Positions 1 to 8,516 are shown, counted from the stretch's first letter. The stretch is DNA of 64,000 bases from JAPPOI01 sp028818055 (GCA_965267405.1 OZ253954.1:310001-374000), one strand, 5' to 3'. Numbers and translations: made by a program. Notes: generated from the sequence alone by a model not told the origin.

Positions 1-590
1 GTGCGCAGGCCGGGTTCGCGCGCTGTAACCTGGAACGCGCCAGTGCCATTGGCGTTCAGTGTAGCGAAGTTGCCATTTTCCTTGTCGGGGAGCGCTGCAT
101 TGTTTGCTTCGGCCCAACCGCTGTCCATGATCATCCAGTTCGCAATTGACCCCGGAAAGATCGGGTTCGGTGCGTTCGTCATGAAGTCGACTGTATAGTC
201 ATCGACCTTGATGACCTCTGAGATTGGCGCGAACCAACTGCGCGTGTCAGACGCTTCATTGGACGCCCGCTGGTACGAAAACACGACATCGTCGGCGTTG
301 AATTCAGCACCATCCTGAAACGTCACACCCTGGCGCAAAATGAAGCGCCACCCATCGCCGTCACCAATGGGCTCCCAAGAGGTGGCCAGAGCGGGCTCGA
401 CGGTCATGTCTTTGCCTCGACGCACGAGGCCTTCGTAAACATTATTCAGAAAACCAAGAACAGGTGCCGAGTTGACGGCATGCGGGTCCATGGTTTGGGG
501 ATCGGTGGTCACCGCCCAATTAAATTCATTGGACTGAGCCGGCAACGCGAGGGAAACAGAAAGCGCAATCAACGATGTAATTCGGTACAT
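1..590 (-). CDS. ABC transporter substrate-binding protein, family 5 (partial)
   Basis: This is the N-terminal 196 residues of a periplasmic peptide/opine-type solute-binding protein; the rest lies beyond the window start. The frame opens with ATG at 588-590 behind an AAGGAAG ribosome site, followed by a signal peptide of about 20 residues ending near AQS. The mature part shows the family 5 pattern: a TDPQTMDPH segment near the start, a vYEGL segment, and the WrFiLRqGVtFqdG and DDVVFSYqRA motifs. It is a paralogue of the gene just upstream (729-2309), with which it shares TVDFMTnaPNPI-like and NGTGAF-like blocks. No permease or ATPase of this system is visible here. Confidence 0.85.
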   Translation of the reverse strand, partial: MYRITSLIALSVSLALPAQSNEFNWAVTTDPQTMDPHAVNSAPVLGFLNNVYEGLVRRGKDMTVEPALATSWEPIGDGDGWRFILRQGVTFQDGAEFNADDVVFSYQRASNEASDTRSWFAPISEVIKVDDYTVDFMTNAPNPIFPGSIANWMIMDSGWAEANNAALPDKENGNFATLNANGTGAFQVTAREPGLR

Positions 591-672
591 GGCAGTCTTC
601 CTTCGGTTTGAAAATTTAAAGCCCCAGAACGCCGAGTTCTGCTCAAGGCAACGCCTCGACGTTGGGAAATAT

Positions 673-694
673 CCCGGGGGACGATGCCCCCGGG
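673..694 (-). terminator. GC-rich stem-loop between tandem binding-protein genes
   Basis: An 8-bp arm CCCGGGGG (673-680) pairs with CCCCCGGG (687-694) across a 6-base loop. A second perfect hairpin, TTGCGCG (704-710) with CGCGCAA (717-723), lies just before it in transcription order. Together they follow the stop of the 729-2309 gene. There is no good U-run, so they may be an mRNA-stabilising or attenuating element rather than a full terminator. Confidence 0.5.
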
Positions 695-728
695 GTCAAA
701 TAATTGCGCGCCGAAACGCGCAACAGTT

Positions 729-2309
729 TTAGTTAATCGTCGCGTGCTTGATCATCGGCTGGTTTTCAGGATCAACCTCGATACCAACGTTGTCGCCCAT
801 CGCCCAGTTCAACACCTGGTGGTGAATTGGGATATAGAGCTGATCATCCTGAACGACCCGCCAAATATCTGCGATATCAGCGTTCCGAGCCGCGAGGTCG
901 GTATTTGAAGCCAGCGACAGGATCTTGGCGTCAAGCTCGTCATTGTCGTAGCCTGTGCCGTTCCAAGTACCGATACTGCTTTCACGACCGTGGACGAGGA
1001 AGTTGAAGATGTACTCCGAGTCATAGGTCGGGACACCCCAGCCGAGCATGTAGAAGTCAGTCTTACCATCGGTGATTTTCGGGAAGTGCTGAGCCTTCGG
1101 GATAGCATCCAAGTTCACGGTGATATTGATCTGACCCAACATACCAACTGCCGCCTGGCAAATGCCCTCGTCATTGATGTAGCGGTCATTTGGGCAATCG
1201 AGGCGGATCGAGAAGCCGTCACCGTAGCCCGCTTCAGCCATAAGCGCCTTAGCACCTTCAACATCGGTAGAGCTTTCTGCATCCATTTCAGCAGTCCAGC
1301 CGTTGACGAACGGTGGTGCAATCATGCCAGCTGGCTGCGACTGACCACGCATCACGACTTGCCGGATGGCATCACGATTGATCGCCATCGACATCGCCTT
1401 GCGCACACGCACGTCAGCAAGCGGGTTTGCACCTTCGATGTTGTCGGCCTCAAGATCAGCTGCGCCCTGGTTCATACCAAAGAAGATAACCCGGTTTTGA
1501 GGTGCCGTTTTCACAACCAGCCCATCTGCGGCATTCACACGCTCAAGGTCCTGAACCGGAACGTCCTGCAAATAGTTGATTTCGCCAGAGAGAAGTGCGG
1601 CGACGCGTGTCGCAGCGTTCTGGATTGGCGTGTGAACGATCTCCGAATAAGCCATCGGGAACTGATCACGGCCCCAATAATCTTCGTTACGGGCCATGAC
1701 GGTCTTTACGTCAGGCTCGCGGCTGACCAACCGATATGCACCAGTGCCGTTCACGTTTGTCGTGGCATAGGTGATCTCACCGCCTTCGAAGTCTTGAACT
1801 TTTACGGTGTTGTTTTCCTCGGTCCAGTCCTTGTCCATGATGAACAGGTCGGTGAGGTTTGCCGAAAGGATCGGGTTTGGACCGTCGGTAACCATCTCAA
1901 CCGTGTAGTCATCAACCGCACGGATTTCGACGATCGAGTTCAGCAGTTCCTTCATGTCCGATGTTGGTGTTTTCGCGCGCTCATAGCTGAAAACAACATC
2001 TTCGGCAGTGAAGTCGTTGCCATTGTGGAACTTTACCCCTTCACGCAGCTTGAACACCCAAACGTTCGGATCATCAGGGCTTGGGCCCCAATCGGTCGCC
2101 AATGCCGCCTCAAAAGCACCCGTGACATCACGAATGATCAGAGCCTCGTACATCTGGTGACGAATTGTGTGGGTTTGTCCTTCATTCTGCGAATGCGGAT
2201 CAAGTGTCAGAGCATCGCCCGCGCTTGCCCAGCGCAGGGTCTCCGCACTTGCGGGCAGCGCCAAGGCGGCAACCGTGGTCGCAAGAAGTGCAGTCATTGC
2301 TAATTTCAT
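729..2309 (-). CDS. ABC transporter substrate-binding protein, family 5
   Basis: A 526-residue periplasmic solute-binding protein of the peptide/nickel/opine class, which captures the ligand for an ABC importer. A signal peptide ends near residue 22 (PASA before ETLRW). Family 5 motifs are clear: TLDPHSQNEG near the mature start, mYEALI, VWVFKLREGVKFHNG, and AEDVVFSYERA; the length is usual for the family. It lies upstream of a truncated paralogue on the same strand, so this may be a tandem duplication. The ligand cannot be read from the sequence. No transporter partner is within the window on this side. Confidence 0.9.
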   Translation of the reverse strand: MKLAMTALLATTVAALALPASAETLRWASAGDALTLDPHSQNEGQTHTIRHQMYEALIIRDVTGAFEAALATDWGPSPDDPNVWVFKLREGVKFHNGNDFTAEDVVFSYERAKTPTSDMKELLNSIVEIRAVDDYTVEMVTDGPNPILSANLTDLFIMDKDWTEENNTVKVQDFEGGEITYATTNVNGTGAYRLVSREPDVKTVMARNEDYWGRDQFPMAYSEIVHTPIQNAATRVAALLSGEINYLQDVPVQDLERVNAADGLVVKTAPQNRVIFFGMNQGAADLEADNIEGANPLADVRVRKAMSMAINRDAIRQVVMRGQSQPAGMIAPPFVNGWTAEMDAESSTDVEGAKALMAEAGYGDGFSIRLDCPNDRYINDEGICQAAVGMLGQINITVNLDAIPKAQHFPKITDGKTDFYMLGWGVPTYDSEYIFNFLVHGRESSIGTWNGTGYDNDELDAKILSLASNTDLAARNADIADIWRVVQDDQLYIPIHHQVLNWAMGDNVGIEVDPENQPMIKHATIN

Positions 2310-2634
2310 TGGAAATCCCCTGTTACTTATTTATTGAACTCATTGTTCGCCAAATCCGGGGGGATCACAAGGCATCCTTTGCCTGAAACTCGCCTATCTG
2401 CGATCACTTTATTCAATCTTGTCAATAATCTGCCGCCGCAAACGCTTGGAAATTCGCGCATTTCCAAAAACGCTATCGTCGAGCTGCGAACTTCGGTGAA
2501 GCCTTTAGAGTTTCATCAATTGGGCTAAGCGCATTTGTAACGTTTCGCCAAAAATAGCCCCCGCTGAGGGATTTTTTGGCACGCGTCAAATTCCCCGAAG
2601 CAAACCCTTGGGTAACTCACGCAGTCAACAAAGA
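2310..2634. other. Intergenic region with no gene seen
   Basis: This 325-base gap holds the promoter region of the 729-2309 binding protein and the terminator of the M56 gene. Short open frames in it lack ribosome sites and protein-like composition. Nothing else is seen. Confidence 0.6.
2547..2580 (-). terminator. Hairpin terminator after the M56 protease gene
   Basis: GCCAAAAAT (2547-2555) pairs with ATTTTTTGGC (2571-2580) around an inner CCC/GGG stem. The A- and T-rich outer arms give a U-run in both directions, so it could act bidirectionally. It lies about 55 bases past the M56 stop at 2635. Confidence 0.6.
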
Positions 2635-3780
2635 TCAGTTGCGAACTCGTCCAAACGCCGACAAGCGATTGATCTCATCCAAGCGATCCAGGTTGACCAC
2701 AGTGGAAAGCATCAACCGATCGTGGCTCCAGTCACCTGGGCTTTGGATCGCAACTGTCGTCAGTGTCACAGCGGCAAGCAAAGGCACCGCAATCGCTGCA
2801 AATAGAGCCCGTTGGTTCCGTGGGCGAGCCGCTTCGAGCGCCGAAAGAATTCTTTGCTCCAGAAAGCTTTTGTTGCGTTCGATCAGCGAAGATCGATCAG
2901 CGGTAACAAGTGTGACTTTGGGCACCGCAAGAACAAATGCGCGATCACGGCGGAGTGTCTTTTGGCAAACAGAAAGTAGCGTCTCACAGTACGAGCGTAC
3001 GTCGATGCGTCCGTTCGACAAAACTTTGCTGTCGCAATTTAGTTCGCGCAGATGCTCGACCTGTCTTTTCCATGCATGGAATGCCGGGTTCAGGAAAAAG
3101 AACGGCTTGAGTGACTCCAACGCGACTTCCCACTCCAGATCACCCTGACGAATGTGTTGGAACTCGTGCGCCAAAGCGACTTTCAGTTCGTCCTTCTGGC
3201 CAAGCATATAGGACGGAACCACCACGTAATAGTTCCGCAGCCCACGGGTCGAGAAAGGGACAAGCGTACGATCCGAAAGCCGAATCTGCACGCGACCAAA
3301 GCTGCGCCATTCGTAGCTGTACGTGACAATGCGCCAGAGGCACGCAATTGAAACAGCCAGCCGAAACAAACCAACCGCGACACCGAGAAGGAAGATCGTT
3401 ATCGCTGTCTGAGCAACTATTCCGTCGGCGTTAACCACGTTCAAAATGAAGCTGTCGCGCATCAGGACCAAAGTTTCAAACTTTGAGGAGTCCATTTGGA
3501 AGCCGCCGTTGAGATAATAGGCAACGACAATATCTGACAGGTTCAAATTCACGTCTCTTGCAACACCAGAGTCTTGCAACGCACGAAATCCGAGCGCGAT
3601 GAAGGGCGCACAGACTATGGCCAGAAAGACCGCATTCAAAAGTTGAAGTTGTGTCCCAAACGCGTGCCTTAATCCGATGTTTTGCATGGCAAAACGAACA
3701 AGGAACCAAAGAGCGTACCCGATAAAAAACAGAATGTTGGCGTTAATAAACGCATCAAGAAGAGCTTCACCCGCTATCAT
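2635..3780 (-). CDS. M56 family membrane metalloprotease (BlaR1/MecR1-type, no sensor domain)
   Basis: A 381-residue multi-membrane protein. Hydrophobic segments lie near residues 10-30, 45-65 and 120-150. The zinc protease motif HEFQH is at 205-209 and a downstream ELNCD supplies the third ligand E246, as in M56 proteases that cleave BlaI-type repressors. A last hydrophobic segment is near 310-335 and only about 45 residues follow. BlaR1 proteins that sense beta-lactams are around 600 residues with a penicillin-binding domain there; this one has none. It overlaps the BlaI-type gene by 14 bases, so the two form a repressor/protease pair. The signal sensed is unknown. Confidence 0.85.
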   Translation of the reverse strand: MIAGEALLDAFINANILFFIGYALWFLVRFAMQNIGLRHAFGTQLQLLNAVFLAIVCAPFIALGFRALQDSGVARDVNLNLSDIVVAYYLNGGFQMDSSKFETLVLMRDSFILNVVNADGIVAQTAITIFLLGVAVGLFRLAVSIACLWRIVTYSYEWRSFGRVQIRLSDRTLVPFSTRGLRNYYVVVPSYMLGQKDELKVALAHEFQHIRQGDLEWEVALESLKPFFFLNPAFHAWKRQVEHLRELNCDSKVLSNGRIDVRSYCETLLSVCQKTLRRDRAFVLAVPKVTLVTADRSSLIERNKSFLEQRILSALEAARPRNQRALFAAIAVPLLAAVTLTTVAIQSPGDWSHDRLMLSTVVNLDRLDEINRLSAFGRVRN

Positions 3781-4159
3781 CTTTCAACCTCCGATCCACG
3801 AGTGCTCGGATTTGCCCCAATGCTTCTTCTGTCAGTTCGTCATCGTTCACGAGAGCCGCAACCAAGGATGCGGGCGTATCGTCAAAAAGCTTGGCCGACA
3901 GGTGCTTAAGTGAGCGGGATTGATAGGCGTCTTTCGTCAGTGCAGGAATATAAACGTGGCTCTTGCCTTCTTTCCTGCTGGTAACGAATTCCTTTTGTTC
4001 CAAAATACGCAGGATGGTTGCACCGGACGTATAGGCGAGGTTGCGATCGTCAGGCAGTCGTTCCAGGACATCGCGCACTGTACCCTCTCCTAAAGCCCAG
4101 AGTTCGCTCATGAACTCCAACTCCACTTCGGTCAGCAGATCGTTTTTCTTTTTCTTCAT
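3767..4159 (-). CDS. BlaI/MecI/CopY family transcriptional repressor
   Basis: A 130-residue winged-helix repressor of the penicillinase repressor family. The N-terminal half carries the family pattern LTEVELEFMSELWALGEGTVRDVLE, then the recognition-helix region with aYTSGATILRILEQKEFV and the wing with GKSHVYIPALT. The C-terminal part is the dimerisation helix and the site where M56 proteases cut. It is the first gene of a two-gene operon with the M56 protease. No beta-lactamase gene is near, so its targets may be its own promoter and unlinked genes. A repeated GAGTAAA element lies 15-50 bases upstream. Confidence 0.88.
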   Translation of the reverse strand: MKKKKNDLLTEVELEFMSELWALGEGTVRDVLERLPDDRNLAYTSGATILRILEQKEFVTSRKEGKSHVYIPALTKDAYQSRSLKHLSAKLFDDTPASLVAALVNDDELTEEALGQIRALVDRRLKDDSG

Positions 4160-4173
4160 TGCTGTCCCATCCC

Positions 4174-4208
4174 GAGTAAACGCTCACTCGCTACGCTATT
4201 TGAGTAAA
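4174..4208. promoter_or_regulatory. Candidate repressor operator upstream of the BlaI-type gene
   Basis: GAGTAAA occurs at 4174-4180 and again at 4202-4208, in direct repeat 28 bases apart. The first copy also forms an inverted repeat with ACTC at 4186-4189. BlaI proteins known from other bacteria bind palindromes of TACA/TGTA type, which this is not, so assignment is inference from position only. Confidence 0.3.
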
Positions 4209-4239
4209 GCTTATGCATTTCAATTTCCAAAGCAGAATC

Positions 4240-4644
4240 TCACACTTTTCTAAAACAGAATATTCCCCAGGCAATGCTAATGGCCAAAGGCCACCAAAGC
4301 GGCTGACCCATAAGTCCAAGCCAGGCAAGGAAAATATAGGCCGTCCCAAGAAGTGTGATGAAAAGCCGGTCGCCCAAAGTTGTTGTTAGGCCCAAGATGC
4401 CTTTTCTTTCCAATCCGTCACGATACTTGAAACCTTCAAGCAATCCGATCAGGGCTATGGCGCCAAATATCCCGCAAAACAGTGCGAATGTGGCGGGAGT
4501 CCAAGCCATCCAGAACGACGGCCAAAGCGGCGCGGTCCAAGAGAACCCGGTTTCTTCTTCCTTCTTTGCAACGTTCCCCCATCCTTGAGCGAATGCAGGA
4601 CTGGAAAGAAAGAGGCAGCCAAGTAAGACAAGACGCTGCATCAT
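4240..4644 (-). CDS. glpU: DUF2160 small membrane protein of glycerol-type ABC operon
   Basis: A 134-residue inner-membrane protein, last gene of the six-gene importer operon. It has a signal-like N-terminus (hydrophobic to FAQG) and three further hydrophobic segments (from WTPATFALFCG, from RLFITLLGTAY, and near the C-terminus). The mid-protein LLEGFKYRDGLERKGILGLTTTLGDR stretch and the genetic position fit DUF2160, found with glycerol ABC transporters and called GlpU in Rhizobium. Its start overlaps the permease stop by 4 bases, so it is translationally coupled. What it does is unknown; a role in assembly or stability of the importer is inference. Confidence 0.72.
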   Translation of the reverse strand: MMQRLVLLGCLFLSSPAFAQGWGNVAKKEEETGFSWTAPLWPSFWMAWTPATFALFCGIFGAIALIGLLEGFKYRDGLERKGILGLTTTLGDRLFITLLGTAYIFLAWLGLMGQPLWWPLAISIAWGIFCFRKV

Positions 4645-5438
4645 ACCCTCCCCAGGGCGAAGCCCTTGGCGATGTAATTCCGAACGAAATAGATAACGAT
4701 AGCGCCGGGGATGATCGTCAAAGTTCCAGCCGCCGCGAGCAGTCCCAATTCATACCCAGCCGAAGATGCCGTTTTGGTCATCGTCGCCGCGATTGGTTTC
4801 GCTTCGACTGCTGTCAGTGTTTTCGCCAGCAATAGCTCGACCCAGGAAAACATGAAGCAGAAGAACGCCGCGACGCCCACGCCCGCTTTGATCGTGGGCA
4901 AGAAGATGGTGACAAAGAATCTCGGGAAGGAATACCCGTCGACGTATGCTGTCTCGTCCAACTCTTTCGGGACACCGCCCATGAAGCCTTCAAGGATCCA
5001 AACAGCCAATGGGATGTTGAACAGACAATGTGCCAACGCCACCGCTAGGTGCGTGTCGAAAAGACCGACACTGGAATAAAGCTGGAAGAACGGCAGCGCG
5101 AACACCGCCGCAGGGGCCATCCGGTTCGTGAGCAGCCAGAAAAATAACTGCTTGTCTCCGAGGAAACGGTACCGCGAAAACGCATAGGCGGCGGGTAACG
5201 CCACAGTCACCGAAATCACTGTGTTTAGAGACACATAAAGGATCGAGTTGATGTAACCCCAGTACCACGTCGGATCCGTGAAGATGACGATGTAGTTCTG
5301 CAGCGTAAAGGTTTGGGGAAACAAGCTGAACCCAGACAGGATTTCACCCGTTGTCTTAAAGCTCATTGCCACAAGCCAATAGATCGGTAGCAGCAAAAAC
5401 GCGATGTATAGGATGGGTATGAGTGAGCGTTTTCTCAT
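4641..5438 (-). CDS. glpQ: Carbohydrate/glycerol ABC transporter permease, second subunit
   Basis: A 265-residue inner-membrane permease of the MalG type with six predicted membrane segments, the first at LIPILYIAFLLLPIYWLVAMSF. The cytoplasmic coupling loop is visible as the EAA-like block LDETAYVDGYSFPRFF followed by IFLPTIKAG. It would pair with the 5435-6298 permease to form the channel. Four-base stop/start overlaps on both sides indicate translational coupling within the operon. Glycerol as substrate is inferred from the DUF2160 gene, the large binding protein and the two-ATPase layout. Confidence 0.85.
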   Translation of the reverse strand: MRKRSLIPILYIAFLLLPIYWLVAMSFKTTGEILSGFSLFPQTFTLQNYIVIFTDPTWYWGYINSILYVSLNTVISVTVALPAAYAFSRYRFLGDKQLFFWLLTNRMAPAAVFALPFFQLYSSVGLFDTHLAVALAHCLFNIPLAVWILEGFMGGVPKELDETAYVDGYSFPRFFVTIFLPTIKAGVGVAAFFCFMFSWVELLLAKTLTAVEAKPIAATMTKTASSAGYELGLLAAAGTLTIIPGAIVIYFVRNYIAKGFALGRV

Positions 5439-6298
5439 TTTGCGTCATCCTTTGTCATCAGAGTGTAAAACAGCCACGAGACCAACAGCGTGATTGCGAA
5501 GTAGATCAAGCTCATCGCGGCCGCAGGCCCCAGATCGAACTGTCCGAGCGCTATTTTCACAAGATCGATGGAAAGCAACGTCGTGGAATTGCCGGGCCCA
5601 CCACCAGTCAGAACGAAAGGTTCCGTGTAGATGTTAAAGCTATCCATGAACCGCAATAGAATTGCGATTGTCAGAACAGTCTTCATCTTCGGCAACTGGA
5701 TGTATCGGAAGACCTTCCAAGGGCTTGCGCCATCAATTTTGGCGGCCTGATAGTACGCGTCAGGGATCGAAACGAGGCCCGCGTAGGACAGCAACACAAC
5801 CAGCGACGTCCAGTGCCAGACATCCATGACGATGATCGTGATCCATGCCGACAGCGGCTGCTGGGTCATGTCGTAGTTGATACCCAGCACGTCATTCATG
5901 AAGTACCCGAGCAAGCCGATGTTCGGCAGAGTGAAGATATTCCACATCGAACCGACGACGTTCCACGGGATCAGCATTGGCAGCGCCATGGTCACCAGAC
6001 AGACCGGTACCCAGAAACCTTTGCGTGGCATCGATAAGGCCACGATGATGCCGAGCGGTATCTCAATGATCAGAATGAGAAAGGTAAACAGAAACTGGCG
6101 CCCGAGTGCGGCGTGAAATCGATCAGACCGCAAGATCTGTTCGAACCAATCAAGGCCCTGCCAGAAGAAGACGTTATTACCGAATGTCTCCTGCACCGAG
6201 TAGTTGACGACCGTCATGATCGGAACGAGTGCGTTGAAAGCGACCAGGATCAAAACCGGCAAAACAAAGAACCAAGCTTTCTGGTTTTCGGTCTTCAT
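5435..6298 (-). CDS. glpP: Carbohydrate/glycerol ABC transporter permease, first subunit
   Basis: A 287-residue permease of the MalF/UgpA type, with a first membrane segment at residues 10-30 and five more. The coupling helix is seen as YYQAAKIDGASPWKVFRYI followed by QLPKMK, the EAA motif of importer permeases. It overlaps the preceding ATPase gene by 4 bases (6295-6298) and the next permease gene by 4 bases. It acts with the other permease and the two ATPases to move the ligand across the inner membrane. Confidence 0.87.
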   Translation of the reverse strand: MKTENQKAWFFVLPVLILVAFNALVPIMTVVNYSVQETFGNNVFFWQGLDWFEQILRSDRFHAALGRQFLFTFLILIIEIPLGIIVALSMPRKGFWVPVCLVTMALPMLIPWNVVGSMWNIFTLPNIGLLGYFMNDVLGINYDMTQQPLSAWITIIVMDVWHWTSLVVLLSYAGLVSIPDAYYQAAKIDGASPWKVFRYIQLPKMKTVLTIAILLRFMDSFNIYTEPFVLTGGGPGNSTTLLSIDLVKIALGQFDLGPAAAMSLIYFAITLLVSWLFYTLMTKDDAK

Positions 6299-7368
6299 TG
6301 TGCCACCTCCGTTGCGATCCAGCCATCGCGGTAAAGTCGTGTTTGCGCGGGCTCAAAAGTAAGATGCACTTCTTCCCCCTGCTCGACACTGGCACTGTCG
6401 ACTACCGCTTTAACTGGGATGTCACCGACAATCGTTTCAACGACGGCGTGACGGCCCACGTCCGACACTTTTCGCACGCGCGCCGGAATGCCGGCATCTG
6501 ACAGTTTGATGAATTCCGGTCGGATCCCGAGTTCCGTTGTTCCGCCAGAACCGGTGACGTTTCCTTCCAAGGCCACAGCATTACCATGGAACATTGCAGC
6601 ACCGTTTTCGACGGTTGCAGGAAGGATGTTCATCCCCGGCGAGCCAATAAAGTGACCGACAAACGTGTGTTGGGGGCGCTCGAAAAGCTCAACGGGCGTC
6701 CCGATCTGGACGATTTCGCCTTCCTGCATGACCACAACCTGATCGGCGAAGGTCAACGCTTCAGTCTGGTCATGGGTCACATAGATCATTGTGGCCTTCA
6801 CCCGCTGGTGCAGCTCTTTCAGTTTCGACCGTAGCTTCCACTTCAGGTGGGGATCGATGACCGTCAAAGGCTCGTCGAACATCACGACATTGACATCGTC
6901 TCGGACCAACCCACGGCCCATCGAGATTTTTTGTTTATTGTCCGGCGACAAGTGCGCTGCTCTCGTGTCGAGCATCTCTTCGACTTCCAACATGGCCGCG
7001 ATCTCGGCCACGCGTTCGGCAATTTTCGATTGATTTACACCACGGTTTTGCAGCGGAAATGCCAAGTTCTGGCGAACTGTCATGGTATCGTAAATGACCG
7101 GGAACTGGAAAACCTGCGCGATGTTGCGTTGATCTGGCGGAAGATCAGTGACGTCCTTGTCATCGAACAGAATTCGGCCCTCTGATGGGTTCAGAAGACC
7201 CGAAATAATATTCAAAAGCGTCGACTTCCCACAGCCGGACGGGCCGAGAAGTGCGTATGCGCCACCATCCCGCCAATCGAGGTCAATTTCTTTCAATGCA
7301 TAGTCTGCCGGTCCACTGGGGTTAGGCAGATATGAATGGCGCAAATTCGAGAGCGTAATCTTGGCCAT
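6295..7368 (-). CDS. glpT: ABC importer ATPase with degenerate signature motif (second ATPase)
   Basis: A 357-residue ATPase of the UgpC/MalK type. The frame is open further upstream, but ATG at 7366-7368 is chosen because it overlaps the stop of the previous ATPase and starts the family N-terminus. Walker A is GPSGCGKST (42-50), Q-loop Q88, Walker B FDEP with E166, and the switch histidine H199 is in THDQTE. The ABC signature, normally LSGGQ, reads LSPDN (140-144), a strong loss. A C-terminal TOBE-like domain (about 250-350) follows. With its partner it would make one intact and one degenerate ATP site. Confidence 0.9.
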   Translation of the reverse strand: MAKITLSNLRHSYLPNPSGPADYALKEIDLDWRDGGAYALLGPSGCGKSTLLNIISGLLNPSEGRILFDDKDVTDLPPDQRNIAQVFQFPVIYDTMTVRQNLAFPLQNRGVNQSKIAERVAEIAAMLEVEEMLDTRAAHLSPDNKQKISMGRGLVRDDVNVVMFDEPLTVIDPHLKWKLRSKLKELHQRVKATMIYVTHDQTEALTFADQVVVMQEGEIVQIGTPVELFERPQHTFVGHFIGSPGMNILPATVENGAAMFHGNAVALEGNVTGSGGTTELGIRPEFIKLSDAGIPARVRKVSDVGRHAVVETIVGDIPVKAVVDSASVEQGEEVHLTFEPAQTRLYRDGWIATEVAQ

Positions 7369-8432
7369 CAGGCGACAAGCCTCCCGTCTGGAGCAAAGTA
7401 AAGTGCCTGGCTGGCATTCAAAAAAAAGCGGTGCTTCTCGCCGATTTGGTATGGATGCACACCGTGTGCCAAAGACACCCATCCGTGATCACCCATCTGG
7501 AAATGAGCACTCGATTCAGACCCAGACAACTCCGTGACGAGGACTTTTCCCTCGATGGCGACATCCGACGAAGATGCCTCGACCGGCGTAACGTGATGGG
7601 GACGGATCGCGACGGTGTATTCACCATCAGGTAAGTCCGCGGCTTGTCCTTCCAATCTCCAACTTACGCCCGTTCCCAGCCGAGCTTCACCGCCAGCTTT
7701 GATGATGCTGGCTGAATTGATCGGAGGGTCAGAAAAGACACGTGCAGCCGTCAATGTTGCCGGATTGCGATAAATTTCAGCGGTTGGACCAAACTGGGTA
7801 ACGACGCCATCATCCATAAGGGCTGTCTCGCCACCCAAGAGCAATGCTTCCTCAGGCTCTGACGTCGCATACACGACGACCGCTCCTCGTCCAGCAAACA
7901 ACTCGGGAAGTTGTTCCCGCAGTTCTTCACGTAATTTGTAATCCAAGTTCGCAAGAGGCTCATCCAAGAAGACCGCCCGGCTTTCTTTCGCAATGGCTCG
8001 CGCCAACGCGCACCGCTGTTGTTGTCCTCCGGACAGCTCTTGGGGCCGGCGGTTCAGCATAGGTCCCAACTGTAGGATATCTGCCGCTTCCTGAACCCGA
8101 CCTTCAATCTCGGATTTTGCCATTCCTGCGACCCGCAAAGGAGACGCGATGTTTTCAAAAACCGTCATGTGCGGGTAGTTCACAAAGAACTGGTGCACGA
8201 GACTGATATTTCGCCTCTGCGTCGTCAGCTTCGTAACGTCTTCGCCGTCAAAGAAAATTTGCCCTTCGGCAATTGGGTCAAGCCCCGCCATCAACTTGAT
8301 CAACGACGTCTTGCCCGAGCCAGTTTGCCCCAGCAACACATTGAAATGACCTGTTTTCATGACCAGCGATGTCGGCTTGATATGGGTGATGCCCCGAACG
8401 ACTTTGCTGGCGGATTTTAACTCGATTGTCAT
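7368..8432 (-). CDS. glpS: ABC importer ATPase lacking the switch histidine (first ATPase)
   Basis: A 354-residue ATPase. ATG at 8430-8432 is taken as start because the family N-terminus begins there; upstream codons read through the intercistronic hairpins. Walker A is GQTGSGKT (35-42), Q-loop Q81, signature LSGGQ intact (133-137), Walker B LDEP with D157 and E158. The H-loop, normally T-H-D/E, reads ATSEP, so the switch histidine is Ser191. A C-terminal regulatory domain follows. It is the complementary partner of the next ATPase, whose signature is degenerate but whose histidine is kept. Confidence 0.9.
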   Translation of the reverse strand: MTIELKSASKVVRGITHIKPTSLVMKTGHFNVLLGQTGSGKTSLIKLMAGLDPIAEGQIFFDGEDVTKLTTQRRNISLVHQFFVNYPHMTVFENIASPLRVAGMAKSEIEGRVQEAADILQLGPMLNRRPQELSGGQQQRCALARAIAKESRAVFLDEPLANLDYKLREELREQLPELFAGRGAVVVYATSEPEEALLLGGETALMDDGVVTQFGPTAEIYRNPATLTAARVFSDPPINSASIIKAGGEARLGTGVSWRLEGQAADLPDGEYTVAIRPHHVTPVEASSSDVAIEGKVLVTELSGSESSAHFQMGDHGWVSLAHGVHPYQIGEKHRFFLNASQALYFAPDGRLVA

Positions 8433-8457
8433 TTGTTCCCCGCCCCCGCGTGAGTGA

Positions 8458-8516
8458 TGGCCGAAGCTCTTTTCAAAGCTCCGGCCACAAATTGGCCCCT
8501 CGACATCATCCGAGGG
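8458..8516 (-). promoter_or_regulatory. Intercistronic stem-loops between binding protein and ATPase
   Basis: Two hairpins lie in the 97-base gap after the binding-protein stop: CCCTCG (8497-8502) with CGAGGG (8511-8516), and an 11-bp stem 8458-8468 with 8477-8487 (one mismatch). Neither has a U-run. Such elements are known to protect the 3' end of binding-protein mRNA and keep it in excess over the membrane parts; that role here is inference. Confidence 0.5.

Noticed and set aside
990..2303. 437-residue plus-strand frame
   Set aside because: It lies wholly inside the binding-protein gene on the other strand, has no ribosome site and its composition (many His, Cys, Arg) is that of an antisense shadow.
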